This document shows, piece by piece, positions 25,598 through 34,401 of a DNA stretch of 55,187 bases. Made by a program: the position numbers and the translations under genes. Source of the stretch: Terriglobia bacterium (lineage in GTDB: Bacteria > Acidobacteriota > Terriglobia > Terriglobales > Acidobacteriaceae). Positions within the stretch are counted from its first letter, which is position 1. Each line of letters opens with the position of its first letter. The stretch is from NCBI GenBank assembly GCA_020073645.1, contig JAIQET010000026.1, positions 1 through 55,187 on the forward strand, given 5' to 3'. The notes beneath the pieces were generated by a model. It was not told where the DNA came from and did no database searches. It saw nothing but the letters and a program-made list of their open reading frames with translations.

Positions 25598-27193
25598 ATG
25601 ACTTACGAGTTGCGGTGCCGGGAATGCGGTAAGACCTGGGGAAACCAGCCTCGCTCCATTTGCGAGGATTGCTTCTCTCCCCTGGAAGTTGGTTACGACT
25701 ATGCGGCAGTACATTCTGTTCTCACACGCGAGCGAATTGCCCAACGCCCACCGAACATGTGGCGCTACGCGGAACTGCTGCCTCTCCCGGCGGATTACAC
25801 CCCCCACCTGCCGGTAGGCTTCACGCCGCTGCTAAGCGCGCCCCAATTAGCTAAACATCTAGGCGCAAACAGGCTCTGCATCAAGAACGATGCGGTTTGC
25901 CTGCCCACGCTGAGTTTTAAGGACCGCGTGGTGGCAGTGGCTCTAGCCCAGGCGCGCAGCTTCGGCTTCGACACCGTGGCGTGCTCCTCCACCGGAAATC
26001 TCGCCAACTCGGTCGCCGCCCAGGCCGCGCGTGAAGGATTCAAAGCCTGGATCTTCATTCCGGCCGACCTCGAGCCGGCGAAGATTCTGGGCACTCAGGT
26101 ATACGGAGCGAAGTTGGTGCGCATCGCAGGCAGTTACGACCAGGTCAACCGGCTGTGCTCGCAGATCGCCGACGAGCGCCCCTGGGGATTTGTGAACGTG
26201 AACCTGCGACCGTATTACGCCGAAGGATCGAAAACCGTGGGATTCGAAATCGCCGAACAACTCGGCTGGCGGCTGCCCGACAACGTTGTCGTCCCCATGG
26301 CGGGAGGATCTCTCATCACCAAGATCAAGAAAGCCTTCGATGAATTGATCCAACTGGGACTGGTTGATCCCAAGCCGGTTAAGTTCTTCGGCGCCCAGGC
26401 CAGCGGCTGCTCGCCGATCTCGACTGCAGTCAAAGCCGGAAATGCCGATATAGAACCTCAGAGGCCGGCGACCATAGCGCGTTCGCTGGCGATTGGTAAT
26501 CCTGCGGATGGTCACTATGCCATCAAGGCAATCACGAACAGCGGTGGCTGGGCTGAGGATGTCTCAGACGCCGAAGTCGTCGAGTCCATCCAACTCCTAG
26601 CCGAGAGCGAAGGCATTTTCACCGAGACCGCCGGCGGCGTAACTGTCGGCGCCGCCCGCAAGCTCTATCAGCAAGGCCGGATTTCCCCGGAGGAGACTAC
26701 GGTGTTGTGCATCACGGGAAACGGTTTGAAGACCACCGACGCGCTCGCGGGTAACTACGCCGCGGAAGAAGCGATCGTACCCAAGATTTCAGTGTTCGAC
26801 GCTACCTGGAATCCGTATTGGATTCCGCAATCCAAAGCCGGCAGAACGCCGGCGCAACCGTGGAGGCTTGAGATGACCATTACCGTCCAAATTCCGACAG
26901 CCCTTCGCCGTCACACCGCGGGAACCGGCCGCACAACCTGCGCGGCCACAAACCTGGAGGAACTGTTCACAGCGCTCGACCGGCAGTTCCCCGACCTGAA
27001 GCCGCACCTGCGTGATGAAGCGGGCCAGGTCCGCCGGTTCCTGAATGTGTACGTCAACGAAGAGGACATCCGTTTCCTGGGCGGGAATGCTTATGCCTTC
27101 CGGGACGGAGATGAGGTCCTGCTGGTGCCCTCGATTGCGGGCGGTGCGCCAGATGACGACGAAAGGTTACAGCCATGGTTGCGAGGAAGTTGA
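25598..27193 (+). CDS. thrC: Threonine synthase fused to a C-terminal MoaD/ThiS-like ubiquitin fold
   Basis: 531 residues. Residues 7-25 form a zinc ribbon (CREC...CEDC). The PLP domain (~75-420) has catalytic Lys ~108 in LSFKDRVV, CSSTGNLANSV and VLCITGNGLKTTDA, typical of threonine synthase (O-phosphohomoserine to threonine). From ~426 a ubiquitin-like domain follows: MTITVQIPTALRRHT, LEELFTALDRQFPDLKPHL, FLNVYVNEEDIRFL, GDEVLLVPSIAGG. The Gly-Gly at ~515-516 is where MoaD/ThiS carriers form a thiocarboxylate, but 15 residues follow it, so processing would be needed. With SAM control it may feed sulfur into homocysteine synthesis; this is inference. The end overlaps hom by 19 nt. Confidence 0.93.
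   Translation: MTYELRCRECGKTWGNQPRSICEDCFSPLEVGYDYAAVHSVLTRERIAQRPPNMWRYAELLPLPADYTPHLPVGFTPLLSAPQLAKHLGANRLCIKNDAVCLPTLSFKDRVVAVALAQARSFGFDTVACSSTGNLANSVAAQAAREGFKAWIFIPADLEPAKILGTQVYGAKLVRIAGSYDQVNRLCSQIADERPWGFVNVNLRPYYAEGSKTVGFEIAEQLGWRLPDNVVVPMAGGSLITKIKKAFDELIQLGLVDPKPVKFFGAQASGCSPISTAVKAGNADIEPQRPATIARSLAIGNPADGHYAIKAITNSGGWAEDVSDAEVVESIQLLAESEGIFTETAGGVTVGAARKLYQQGRISPEETTVLCITGNGLKTTDALAGNYAAEEAIVPKISVFDATWNPYWIPQSKAGRTPAQPWRLEMTITVQIPTALRRHTAGTGRTTCAATNLEELFTALDRQFPDLKPHLRDEAGQVRRFLNVYVNEEDIRFLGGNAYAFRDGDEVLLVPSIAGGAPDDDERLQPWLRGS
26862..27193 (+). other. Internal ribosome site and ATG able to make the free ubiquitin-like domain
   Basis: GGAGG (26862-26866) lies 6 nt before an in-frame ATG (26873-26875) placed exactly at the start of the MoaD/ThiS-like domain. 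Translation here would give a ~106-residue carrier separate from threonine synthase. The position at the domain border makes chance less likely but does not prove use. Confidence 0.4.
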
Positions 27194-28443
27194 AAATCGG
27201 ATTGCTGGGCTGCGGCACGGTCGGTGGCGGCCTGGTAGAACTTGTCGGCAAGAACAGCTCACTCATTCGCCAGCGCGCCGGCGTAGAACTGAGCATTACC
27301 AAGATCCTGGTGCGCGATCCCCTCAAAGACCGGCCCGGGGTGGAGCGCGCTCTCCTGACCACGCAGCCGGAAAAGGTCCTCGAGAACGGCTGTGACATGG
27401 TCGTCGAACTGGTGGGCGGAATCGAACCGGCGCGGACTTTGATTCAACGCGCCCTGGCTCGGGGGAAGCACGTGGTCACCGCCAACAAGGCTCTGCTCGC
27501 CCTCGACGGCTTCAGCCTGATGAAGGCCGCGGAACTCCAGAAAGTCCGCCTGGGATTTGAAGCCAGCGTCTGCGGCGGCATTCCCATCATTCGCGCTCTG
27601 CGGAACGGGTTGGTCGGCAACCAGATTCAGCGTCTGACCGGGATTCTCAACGGCACCTGCAACTACATCCTCACCCGCATGACGGAAGACCGCGTGGAGT
27701 TCGACGTCGCCCTGGCCGAGGCACAAGCCAAAGGCTTCGCCGAAGCTGATCCCACCCTCGACATCGACGGCCACGACGCCGCCCAGAAGCTGAAAATTCT
27801 GGCCGAGCTGGCTTTCCATTCCCGCGTTGCCGCTGACGCAGTGCGAACCGAGGGCATTCGCCACATCACCGCGGATGATATCCAGGCCGCGCGCGAGTTG
27901 GGCTATGTGATCAAGCACATCGCCAGCGCGGAAGTGGCGGACGATTCCATCGCGCTGCAGGTGCGCCCGGTGCTGCTCCCGGCTACGCATCAGCTCGCAA
28001 GCGTCCGCGATGAGAACAATGCCGTCCTGGTTCGTGGCGATGCGGTCGGCGAGATGCTCTTCTCCGGCAAGGGCGCCGGCTCTCTGCCTAGCGCCAGCGC
28101 TGTGCTCTCTGACATCGTGGACATCGCTTGCCACAAAGGGGGATTCTCCGCCAGCTTCGGTGGCGCGGTGCGTACGGCCGTGCCCGACCACCCTGTCCGG
28201 CACTATCTGCGCTTCCCGGTTTCCGATCCCAGTGCCATCGGCCCGATCACGAATATCTTGGAGAGAAACGGGGTGGGCATAGTGCGAGCGGCCGCTGTGT
28301 GGGCGAAGAACGCATCCGCGCAGAACCAGGTGCGAGTGCTGACCCACGCTTGCTGTCGCAGCGCCGTCGAAACCTCGCAGCGTGATATCGCAGCGAGTGG
28401 CCTGGAAAAGGGGAAGAGCATCGCGCTGCGCGTGGTGGAGTAG
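27175..28443 (+). CDS. hom: Homoserine dehydrogenase
   Basis: 422 residues. It reduces aspartate semialdehyde to homoserine, the branch point to threonine and methionine. The Rossmann start IGLLGCGTVGGGLVEL, VVTANKALL, EASVCGGIPII, GTCNYILTRM and DPTLDIDGHDAAQKLKILAELAF (catalytic Asp and Lys) are clear. A C-terminal ACT domain (~350-422) may sense threonine. It overlaps the end of thrC by 19 nt in another frame, so translation is coupled and both genes are under the SAM riboswitch. Confidence 0.96.
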   Translation: MVARKLKIGLLGCGTVGGGLVELVGKNSSLIRQRAGVELSITKILVRDPLKDRPGVERALLTTQPEKVLENGCDMVVELVGGIEPARTLIQRALARGKHVVTANKALLALDGFSLMKAAELQKVRLGFEASVCGGIPIIRALRNGLVGNQIQRLTGILNGTCNYILTRMTEDRVEFDVALAEAQAKGFAEADPTLDIDGHDAAQKLKILAELAFHSRVAADAVRTEGIRHITADDIQAARELGYVIKHIASAEVADDSIALQVRPVLLPATHQLASVRDENNAVLVRGDAVGEMLFSGKGAGSLPSASAVLSDIVDIACHKGGFSASFGGAVRTAVPDHPVRHYLRFPVSDPSAIGPITNILERNGVGIVRAAAVWAKNASAQNQVRVLTHACCRSAVETSQRDIAASGLEKGKSIALRVVE

Positions 28444-28680
28444 GGTTCGCATCAGGACTTGGCTTCAGCCAGGTCGCGCCAGCCGCGAAGCGGCGCAAGG
28501 ATAAAGCCCACTGCGTGAGCCGTGGGACTGAGCGCAAAACCCGCCTCCAGCCCGAAAGGGCGACAGACGTTGGTCCGCGCCAGCCTCTAAGTGCCTCTCA
28601 TCTGTCAGTAACTGTCGCCATTTGTGCCTGTGTGTCGGCACAGAGTCAGCAACCTGACCCGTGTTCCGCCGAAGTGGTAA
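28444..28680. other. Intergenic region after hom
   Basis: About 237 nt without an ORF that I trust. CGCGAAGCGGCGC and short GC-rich palindromes occur, but no T-tract terminator. The right half precedes the truncated hydrolase remnant and shows no coding similarity in any frame. Confidence 0.35.
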
Positions 28681-29211
28681 CGTCCGATTTGTCCGCTAAC
28701 CCAGTTCACCACGCGCATCTACGCCGGCTATGCAGTGAACGCGGATGGCAGCAACGGCGGCAGCGGCACCCAGGCGGGCTGCTTGAGCCCCGAGCCGTAC
28801 AGCTACGAGTCCGGATTTGCAGTGCAGCGACTGATCGTGGCCCAGATCAACCAGGACGCTCAGGTTCAGAACAACGACCCGTACTCCGGCACCGTGACTT
28901 ACAGGAACAACGGCACCGGCAGCACACCCTGGTTCGACTGGGGACCGTATCTCTGGGCCGACGCCGATAACCCGCGGCCTGATGGGTTGTTCTGGTGCGA
29001 CACGATATCGACTAGTCCACGGTGCATCCAACAGGGTTTTCCCGACTTGCGCTTTGGTGACCTGGACGACCCGGGACTGTCTGAGTTCTATTGGGGCGAT
29101 CATGTCCATCCAACGGTTCCGGGGGCGGGGAAAGTGGCCGGTCAGATTATTACATGGCTAGGACAGCCAGGCAGCCGAAACGCGTGGACACCGTGGCTGG
29201 ATGCCCCATAG
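28681..29211 (+). pseudogene. N-terminally truncated SGNH-hydrolase-like secreted protein remnant
   Basis: The frame opens just after a TAA at 28678 and reads TTRIYAGYAVNADG, PYSYESGFAVQRLIVAQIN, PWFDWGPYLWADA, then FYWGDHVHPTVPGAGKVAGQI. This matches the C-terminal half of secreted SGNH-like proteins, with DHVHP as the Asp-His end of the active site. The half with the signal peptide and Ser block is absent and I find no trace of it upstream. GTG 28735 is the only possible start, inside the conserved region. Likely a decayed gene. Confidence 0.65.
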
Positions 29212-29251
29212 ATCGCCTTACTTAATGTAGTCGTCAAGTGGGACGCATGAT

Positions 29252-30127
29252 CTAGCGTCCCGCACGCTTCAGAAGGAAACTGGTAACAGAACTGGTCACA
29301 AATCCGTGACAGATGTTGTTGCTGTCCGTGTAGGCGCCCACCACTTGTCCGATCGCGTTGATACCAACAACGATTGTTTCGCTTGCACTGGGAACACTTA
29401 GAGAAGTGAAGTTTCCATTCTCGAGTACAAAACCGAAGAAACCGCTCGCCGCTATATAATAGCCCGAAATCATCCCGCTATCATTGATCCCCAGCGTCTC
29501 GGTTTGCATCGCCCCCGGGAAAGTGACAGCCTTGTACTGGCCATGCTTGTAGAGAAAGCCCTTGGCATCACCTCCGTCACTTGTAAATCCCACCACCTCG
29601 CCGAAGTTGTTGATGCCGGTGGCATAGACGACCCCAAATCTTCCCGGGGGATAGATAAGGCTGAATCGGTGTCCGCGGAGTTCGAATCCGCGGGTGCTGT
29701 CAAGAGTACCAGCCGCGCCAACGATATCCCCTGCGCTGTCGATTCCCCATGCCGTGGTGGCAGCCTGGCCGCGGACACGAATGGCAGTAAACTTGGTCCC
29801 GTCATACGTGAAACCCACCTCACCTGTACCCTTCACCGCCCTACCCACAATCAGTCCGGAGTCATTGATGCCAAAGGCGATGGTGGAGTCCGCTCCCGGA
29901 TAGTCGATGAACGTGAAGGTCCCGTTGCGGAAAAGAAACCCGTGAGTGGTCCCTGGATTTGAGTCCGCATAGTAACCGACCAAATCTCCAGCAACGTTAA
30001 TGCCTTCAACGCTGGTGACCACCGCCCCGGGCACATCAATGGGGGGATAGGTCACCTGCGCGGAGGCCAGCGGAACTGCCACGCACCACAAGGCGGTCAC
30101 CCATGCTAGCCTGCTAATACTGCCCAT
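29252..30127 (-). CDS. Secreted HAF-repeat protein
   Basis: 291 residues. Signal peptide ISRLAWVTALWCVAVPLASAQ, then about six repeats of the type GINDSGLIVGRAV... GFTYDGTKFTAI, with GI(N/D)xxGxxVG and a following (H/K)GF box. These are HAF repeats, predicted to make an extracellular beta-propeller and very common in Acidobacteria; function unknown. The ATG at 30127 has GAGGAG seven bases upstream, better than the TTG at 30130. Confidence 0.88.
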   Translation of the reverse strand: MGSISRLAWVTALWCVAVPLASAQVTYPPIDVPGAVVTSVEGINVAGDLVGYYADSNPGTTHGFLFRNGTFTFIDYPGADSTIAFGINDSGLIVGRAVKGTGEVGFTYDGTKFTAIRVRGQAATTAWGIDSAGDIVGAAGTLDSTRGFELRGHRFSLIYPPGRFGVVYATGINNFGEVVGFTSDGGDAKGFLYKHGQYKAVTFPGAMQTETLGINDSGMISGYYIAASGFFGFVLENGNFTSLSVPSASETIVVGINAIGQVVGAYTDSNNICHGFVTSSVTSFLLKRAGR

Positions 30128-30330
30128 CAAGTCTCCTCAGCCCCGGCGGATCAGGACAGCCGCCAACATTGTGCGCGGGATCGAAGCCGAAAGCAATATG
30201 CAACAATTTGCATAACACTGCAGGCTCCCCACCCCTACTGATGGCGTCATCACGTCGCCCATAGCAGCGATGGCGCAAGTTCAGCCGTGTAAGGAATCTG
30301 GCGTGCCGCGACAGGGCATCGCCTCCCGGT
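30128..30330. other. Divergent spacer with a TATGCAA palindrome
   Basis: About 200 nt between the HAF gene and the tetR promoter. TATGCAA (30197-30203) and TTGCATA (30208-30214) form a dyad with a 4-nt centre, a possible operator for the HAF gene. Its TGCAA/TTGCA core resembles the palindrome at 12530. Nothing else is clear. Confidence 0.4.
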
Positions 30331-30378
30331 TTGTGAATCTGGAGGCCCCGTAGTATAATCTAACTAACTGGTTAATTA
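30331..30378 (+). promoter_or_regulatory. Promoter and TetR-type operator of the efflux operon
   Basis: TTGTGA (30331-30336), 17-bp spacer, TATAAT (30354-30359). Immediately downstream TAACTAACTGGTTAATTA (30361-30378) is an 18-bp near-perfect dyad covering the transcription start. The placement predicts autorepression by the TetR protein encoded next. Confidence 0.82.
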
Positions 30379-30390
30379 ACGGGATTCCCC

Positions 30391-31056
30391 ATGAAAGCTG
30401 CCCCCGCCAAGTCGCGTCTGGGCTCCCGCGGCCGTCCGGAAGAGAGCCGCGCCGCTATCCTGCAGGCGGCTATCCAGGAGTTTGCCCGGGAAGGTGTCGC
30501 CGGCGCCCGCACCGATGCCATTGCCCGCGCCGCCAAGGTCAACAAGGCCCTCCTCTACTACTACTTCAAGGACAAAGAGACCCTCTACGGCGCAGCCCTG
30601 GACTATGCCTTCAGCCAACTGAAGGACCACATGATGCAGATCCTGGATCGCGACCTGCCTCCCGGAGAGAAGATCCGCACCTACGTCGCTACCTATTTCG
30701 ATTTCCTCGCGGACCACAAGGTCAACCGTGACCTGGTGCAGCGGGAGATGATGCGAGCCGGCCACGGCTCTCCCCACTTGCAGCGCATCGCCAAAAACTA
30801 CTTTCAGCCACTGTTCCTGCGGCTGGGTCAGGTAATTCGAACGGGGATTGCTTCCGGAGAATTTCGCCCGGTGGATCCGCTGCACTTCGTCCCTTCGATG
30901 ATCGCGCTCGTGGTCTTCTACTTCACCAGCGCCCCGGTAATGAAGACCGTGACCGGTTTTGATCCGCTGTCGCCGGAGCGCGTAGCGGAGCGCCGCGCCG
31001 CGGTGCTCGACTTTATTTCCGCCGCGCTGTTCCGCCATGAGGGAGAACGCAGGTGA
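30391..31056 (+). CDS. TetR/AcrR family transcriptional regulator
   Basis: 221 residues. The N-terminal helix-turn-helix reads RAAILQAAIQEFAREGVAGARTDAIARAAKVNKALLYYYFKDKETLYGAAL, a textbook TetR domain. The C-terminal half (~90-215) is a helical ligand-binding domain related to those next to HlyD/ABC exporters (compare E. coli CecR-ybhGFSR). It probably represses its own operon through the operator overlapping the promoter. Its stop overlaps the next gene by 4 nt (GTGA). The inducer is unknown. Confidence 0.93.
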   Translation: MKAAPAKSRLGSRGRPEESRAAILQAAIQEFAREGVAGARTDAIARAAKVNKALLYYYFKDKETLYGAALDYAFSQLKDHMMQILDRDLPPGEKIRTYVATYFDFLADHKVNRDLVQREMMRAGHGSPHLQRIAKNYFQPLFLRLGQVIRTGIASGEFRPVDPLHFVPSMIALVVFYFTSAPVMKTVTGFDPLSPERVAERRAAVLDFISAALFRHEGERR

Positions 31057-32147
31057 ACGCGCGCAACAAATTTCTGATTCTGCTCGCGGTGGTTTGCGCC
31101 GTAGCGCTGACCTACTACCTGCTTTCGACGCCGCGCTCCAAGGATCTGTTGTTGATTGGCACCGTAGATTCCAACCAGGTCATCGTGAGTCCCATGATCG
31201 AGGGCCGCATCTCGAAGCTGCTGGTGGAGGAAGGCACGCAAGTGAAGCAAGGAGACTTGATCGCGGCCCTCGATCCCTCGGAACTGGAGGCGCAGGAGCG
31301 CGCGGCTGCAGCCACCATCGACAGCTTGAAATTCAAAGTCGCCGAGACCCAGTCAACTCAGCAGGCGACCTCGGGCTCCACCTCGAGTAGCGTGGCCAAC
31401 GCGCAGGCTCGCTTGCAGTCGGTGCGCGCCCAGCTTGTGCAGGCCGAGGCAACGCTGCAATGGACCGAGAGCGACAGCCGCCGCACCATTGAGCTGGCCA
31501 AACAGGGAATCGCGTCGGACCGGGATCGCGTGCAAGCGGAGAGCAACTTGAAAGCGCAGCAAGCGCTGGTCCAGTCGCTGAAAGACCAGGTGAAAGCCGC
31601 TGAGGCCGACCTGAACATGGCGGTGGCCAATACCCACCAGGCCAACGCGGCGCGGAGCACGGTAGCCTCCACGCGGGCGCAACTGGCCAATGCTGAGGCC
31701 CAACTCAAGGAAGCTGAGGTCCGGTTGGGTTACACCAACATCTATGCGCCGGTGAGCGGAACTGTTTCCGTGCGCGCGGCCCGCCAGGGCGAAGTGCTCA
31801 ATCCCGGGCAGCCGATCGTCACCATCATCGACTTCAGCGATACCTGGGTGCGCGCTGCGATTCCGGAAACCCAGGCTGACCACATCGGCCTGGGCGATAC
31901 GCTGCGCATCCGCTTGCCCGGCGGGACGATGACCTCCGGCAAAGTGTTCTTCAAGTCCGCCGAAGCGGACTTCGCCACCCAGCGCGACGTCAGCCGGCGC
32001 AAGCGCGACATCAAAACCATTGTGCTCAAGGTGCGGCTGGACAATCCCAAGGGCGCGTATGTCCCCGGCATGACAGCAGAAGTGCTGGTCTCGCCGGAAC
32101 AGTTGACTGGGACCAACCAGAGTGCGTCCACGGAACAGCATCCATGA
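31053..32147 (+). CDS. HlyD-family membrane fusion protein
   Basis: 364 residues, GTG start in the GTGA overlap. One N-terminal membrane helix (FLILLAVVCAVALTYYLL), a barrel-sandwich/lipoyl half (GRISKLLVEEGTQVKQGDLIAALD), a long coiled-coil hairpin (~80-225, many Ala/Gln/Glu heptads), the second lipoyl half (APVSGTVSVRAARQGEVLNPGQP) and a beta-barrel end. It would link the inner-membrane ABC exporter encoded next to an outer-membrane channel. No TolC-like gene is in the window. Confidence 0.93.
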   Translation: MNARNKFLILLAVVCAVALTYYLLSTPRSKDLLLIGTVDSNQVIVSPMIEGRISKLLVEEGTQVKQGDLIAALDPSELEAQERAAAATIDSLKFKVAETQSTQQATSGSTSSSVANAQARLQSVRAQLVQAEATLQWTESDSRRTIELAKQGIASDRDRVQAESNLKAQQALVQSLKDQVKAAEADLNMAVANTHQANAARSTVASTRAQLANAEAQLKEAEVRLGYTNIYAPVSGTVSVRAARQGEVLNPGQPIVTIIDFSDTWVRAAIPETQADHIGLGDTLRIRLPGGTMTSGKVFFKSAEADFATQRDVSRRKRDIKTIVLKVRLDNPKGAYVPGMTAEVLVSPEQLTGTNQSASTEQHP

Positions 32148-33193
32148 TCGCCGACTTCAACGCGAACAACAGCGGAACCAACGTTGGCGGCGCTGTGCGC
32201 AATGCCATTGAGGTGGAACACATCGTCAAGAAGTACGGCGACTTCACCGCGGTGGACGATGTTTCGTTCGCCGTGAAAGAAGGAGAAATCTTCGGCCTGC
32301 TGGGGCCGAACGGTGCAGGCAAGTCGACGCTCATCCGCATGATGACCACGTTAATTCCCATTACGGCGGGAAAGGCACGCATCGCCGGGTACGACGTGGA
32401 GAAAGACCCGGATGCGGTGCGGCGGGTGATTGGCGTTATTCCGCAGGCGCTGACCAGCGACCTGGACCTCACCATTGAGGAGAACCTCAACATCTACGCC
32501 AAGCTCTACGACGTTCCCGCCAAGACGCGCAAAGCCGCGATCGAGGAGTTGCTGGAGACGGTGGACCTGACCAAGTGGCGCAACGCCCAAACCAAAACAC
32601 TCTCGGGTGGCATGCGGCGCCGGCTGGAAATCGCCCGCGGGTTGGTGCACAGTCCGCACATCTTCTTTCTGGACGAGCCCACTACGGGGCTGGATCCGGT
32701 CTCCCGCGTGTCGGTTTGGGAGATGCTGACCAACATCAAGGCGCACCGCCAACTCACGATTCTGATCACCACGCACTACATGGACGAGGCCGACCGCCTG
32801 TGCGACCGCATCGCCATCGTGGACCACGGCAAGCTGGTGGCGCTCGACAATCCCACGGCGCTGAAAGCGAGCGTGCCGGGCTCCAACGTGATCGAAGTGC
32901 AATTTGAAAATCCTCCGAGCGATTGGGAGCAACGCTTGCACGCCCTCACTGCCGTCACCTCGGTCCAGCATGAAGGCGCCGGCATGTTCCGCGTGTTGAC
33001 CGGCAACGGTTCGCGTACCACCACCGAACTGGTGGAGACGGCAGTCGAAGCAGGGGTTGCGGTGAAATCGCTCTCCGTGCAGAACACCACGCTGGACGAC
33101 GTTTTCGTCCATTACACCGGACGGCAGTTGCGCGACGAATTGGTGAAAGCCTATGCCTTCGTCATGCCGCCCAGACCTGGGATACGTCCATGA
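32144..33193 (+). CDS. ABC exporter ATP-binding protein
   Basis: 349 residues. Walker A GLLGPNGAGKST, Q-loop GVIPQ, signature LSGGMRRRLEIARGL, Walker B IFFLDEPTTGLDP and the H-loop TTHYMDEAD are all intact. The layout is that of DrrA/YbhF-type drug or lipid exporters, with a C-terminal regulatory extension (~240-349). It overlaps genes on both sides by 4 nt (ATGA), so it is co-translated with the HlyD and permease proteins. Confidence 0.95.
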   Translation: MIADFNANNSGTNVGGAVRNAIEVEHIVKKYGDFTAVDDVSFAVKEGEIFGLLGPNGAGKSTLIRMMTTLIPITAGKARIAGYDVEKDPDAVRRVIGVIPQALTSDLDLTIEENLNIYAKLYDVPAKTRKAAIEELLETVDLTKWRNAQTKTLSGGMRRRLEIARGLVHSPHIFFLDEPTTGLDPVSRVSVWEMLTNIKAHRQLTILITTHYMDEADRLCDRIAIVDHGKLVALDNPTALKASVPGSNVIEVQFENPPSDWEQRLHALTAVTSVQHEGAGMFRVLTGNGSRTTTELVETAVEAGVAVKSLSVQNTTLDDVFVHYTGRQLRDELVKAYAFVMPPRPGIRP

Positions 33194-34302
33194 ACCGGAT
33201 GCTGGCCATCGTCGAACGCGAGATGCGCAAATTCTTTCGCTCCCCGGCGCTGATGATGGCGTCCATGATTTTCCCCCTGGTGCAGCTCATCGTGCTGGGC
33301 AACGCCTTTGGCGGCAAGATTCGCGACGCCAAACTAGGCCTGGTCGATCAGGACGGCGGCACCCAGGCGCTGAGGATCAAAGAGGCTTTTGATTCGGTGC
33401 GTGCCAACATTCGCACCTTTGAGCCCATCTCCTACAACGACGACAAGCAGGCCATGGAGGACGTGCGCAACGGCACAATCCAGGGCGCGGTAATTATTCC
33501 TCCCCAGTACTCGCGGCGTGTATATGAGGAAAATCACCCGCGCATTGCGCTGATCGTGGACAACAGCGACAACTTCATGAGCTCCACCCTGGAACAGGAA
33601 CTTACGGAGCTGACCAATGCGCTGAACCAGCCCACCATCGAGCCACGCCTGCTGCAGAAAACTGCGCTCGATATTGTCGAGCTGTACCCTTACATTGAGT
33701 ACATGAAGTACTTGCTGCCCGGCTCGATCACGTTGGCCATGTTTGTCTCGGTGATGATCGGCGGCGGCATGCTGTACATCGACGACAAGGCCCGCGGGGT
33801 GCATGAGGGCTACCTGGTCACGCCCATCACGAAAACCGAACTGGTCTTCGGACTGAACGCCGCGGGCGCGATCAAGGCGGTGCTGACCGGGGTCGTGATC
33901 TGCGTGATCGGATCGCTGCTGGCCGGAGTGAGCACGCTGTTCAACCCGTTTACCGCAATCGGGCTGCTGGTCATGATTCTTCTGACGTCACTGGCGTTCA
34001 ACACCATGATGTTTCTGCTGATGGTGCGCATCGAAGACCCGCTGGTACCGCGGGCCATGTTCGGAATCCTCAACACCCTGCTGTTCTTCCCCAGCGGCGC
34101 CATCTACCCGGTACAGGCCTTCCCCTTCTGGCTGCGCGCCATCGCCAAAGCCGACCCCTTTACCTACGCTGTCCACGGCTTCAAGTCGCTGCTGCTGAAG
34201 GAGACCGGTTTAGTGGCCATCTGGCCCGACATGCTGTACCTGACCATCTTCGCCGTGATCACCCTGAGCATAGCCACGCCGCTGTTCAAGCGCACGCTCT
34301 AG
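33190..34302 (+). CDS. ABC-2 type permease
   Basis: 370 residues. First helix ~20-38 (LMMASMIFPLVQLIVLG), a large ~130-residue outer domain, then five helices with the ABC-2 features LVTPITKTELVFG and FFPSGAIYPVQAFPFWLRAIAKADPFTYAVHGFKSLLL. It is of the YbhS/YbhR/DrrB kind. E. coli has two such permeases; only one is here, so it probably works as a homodimer. Last gene of the operon. Confidence 0.94.
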   Translation: MNRMLAIVEREMRKFFRSPALMMASMIFPLVQLIVLGNAFGGKIRDAKLGLVDQDGGTQALRIKEAFDSVRANIRTFEPISYNDDKQAMEDVRNGTIQGAVIIPPQYSRRVYEENHPRIALIVDNSDNFMSSTLEQELTELTNALNQPTIEPRLLQKTALDIVELYPYIEYMKYLLPGSITLAMFVSVMIGGGMLYIDDKARGVHEGYLVTPITKTELVFGLNAAGAIKAVLTGVVICVIGSLLAGVSTLFNPFTAIGLLVMILLTSLAFNTMMFLLMVRIEDPLVPRAMFGILNTLLFFPSGAIYPVQAFPFWLRAIAKADPFTYAVHGFKSLLLKETGLVAIWPDMLYLTIFAVITLSIATPLFKRTL

Positions 34303-34311
34303 CCCAACCCC

Positions 34312-34357
34312 GGCGTCATCCTGAGCCCGAGAGGGCGAAGGACCTGGCGTGCAGTGG
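34312..34357. repeat. Dispersed GGCGTCATCCTGA repeat, copy 2
   Basis: GGCGTCATCCTGAGCCCGAG followed by AAGGACCTGGCGTGCAGTGG, just after the efflux operon. Same ends as the copy at 19152-19198. Confidence 0.6.
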
Positions 34358-34401
34358 CAAACACCGGCGCGGGAACTTTCTGAATTCCCCCGGTATCCAT
34401 T

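Noticed and set aside
30361..30378. Attachment or recombination site at the AT-rich dyad
   Set aside because: It lies directly after a consensus -10 box and before a TetR gene, so an operator explains it fully.
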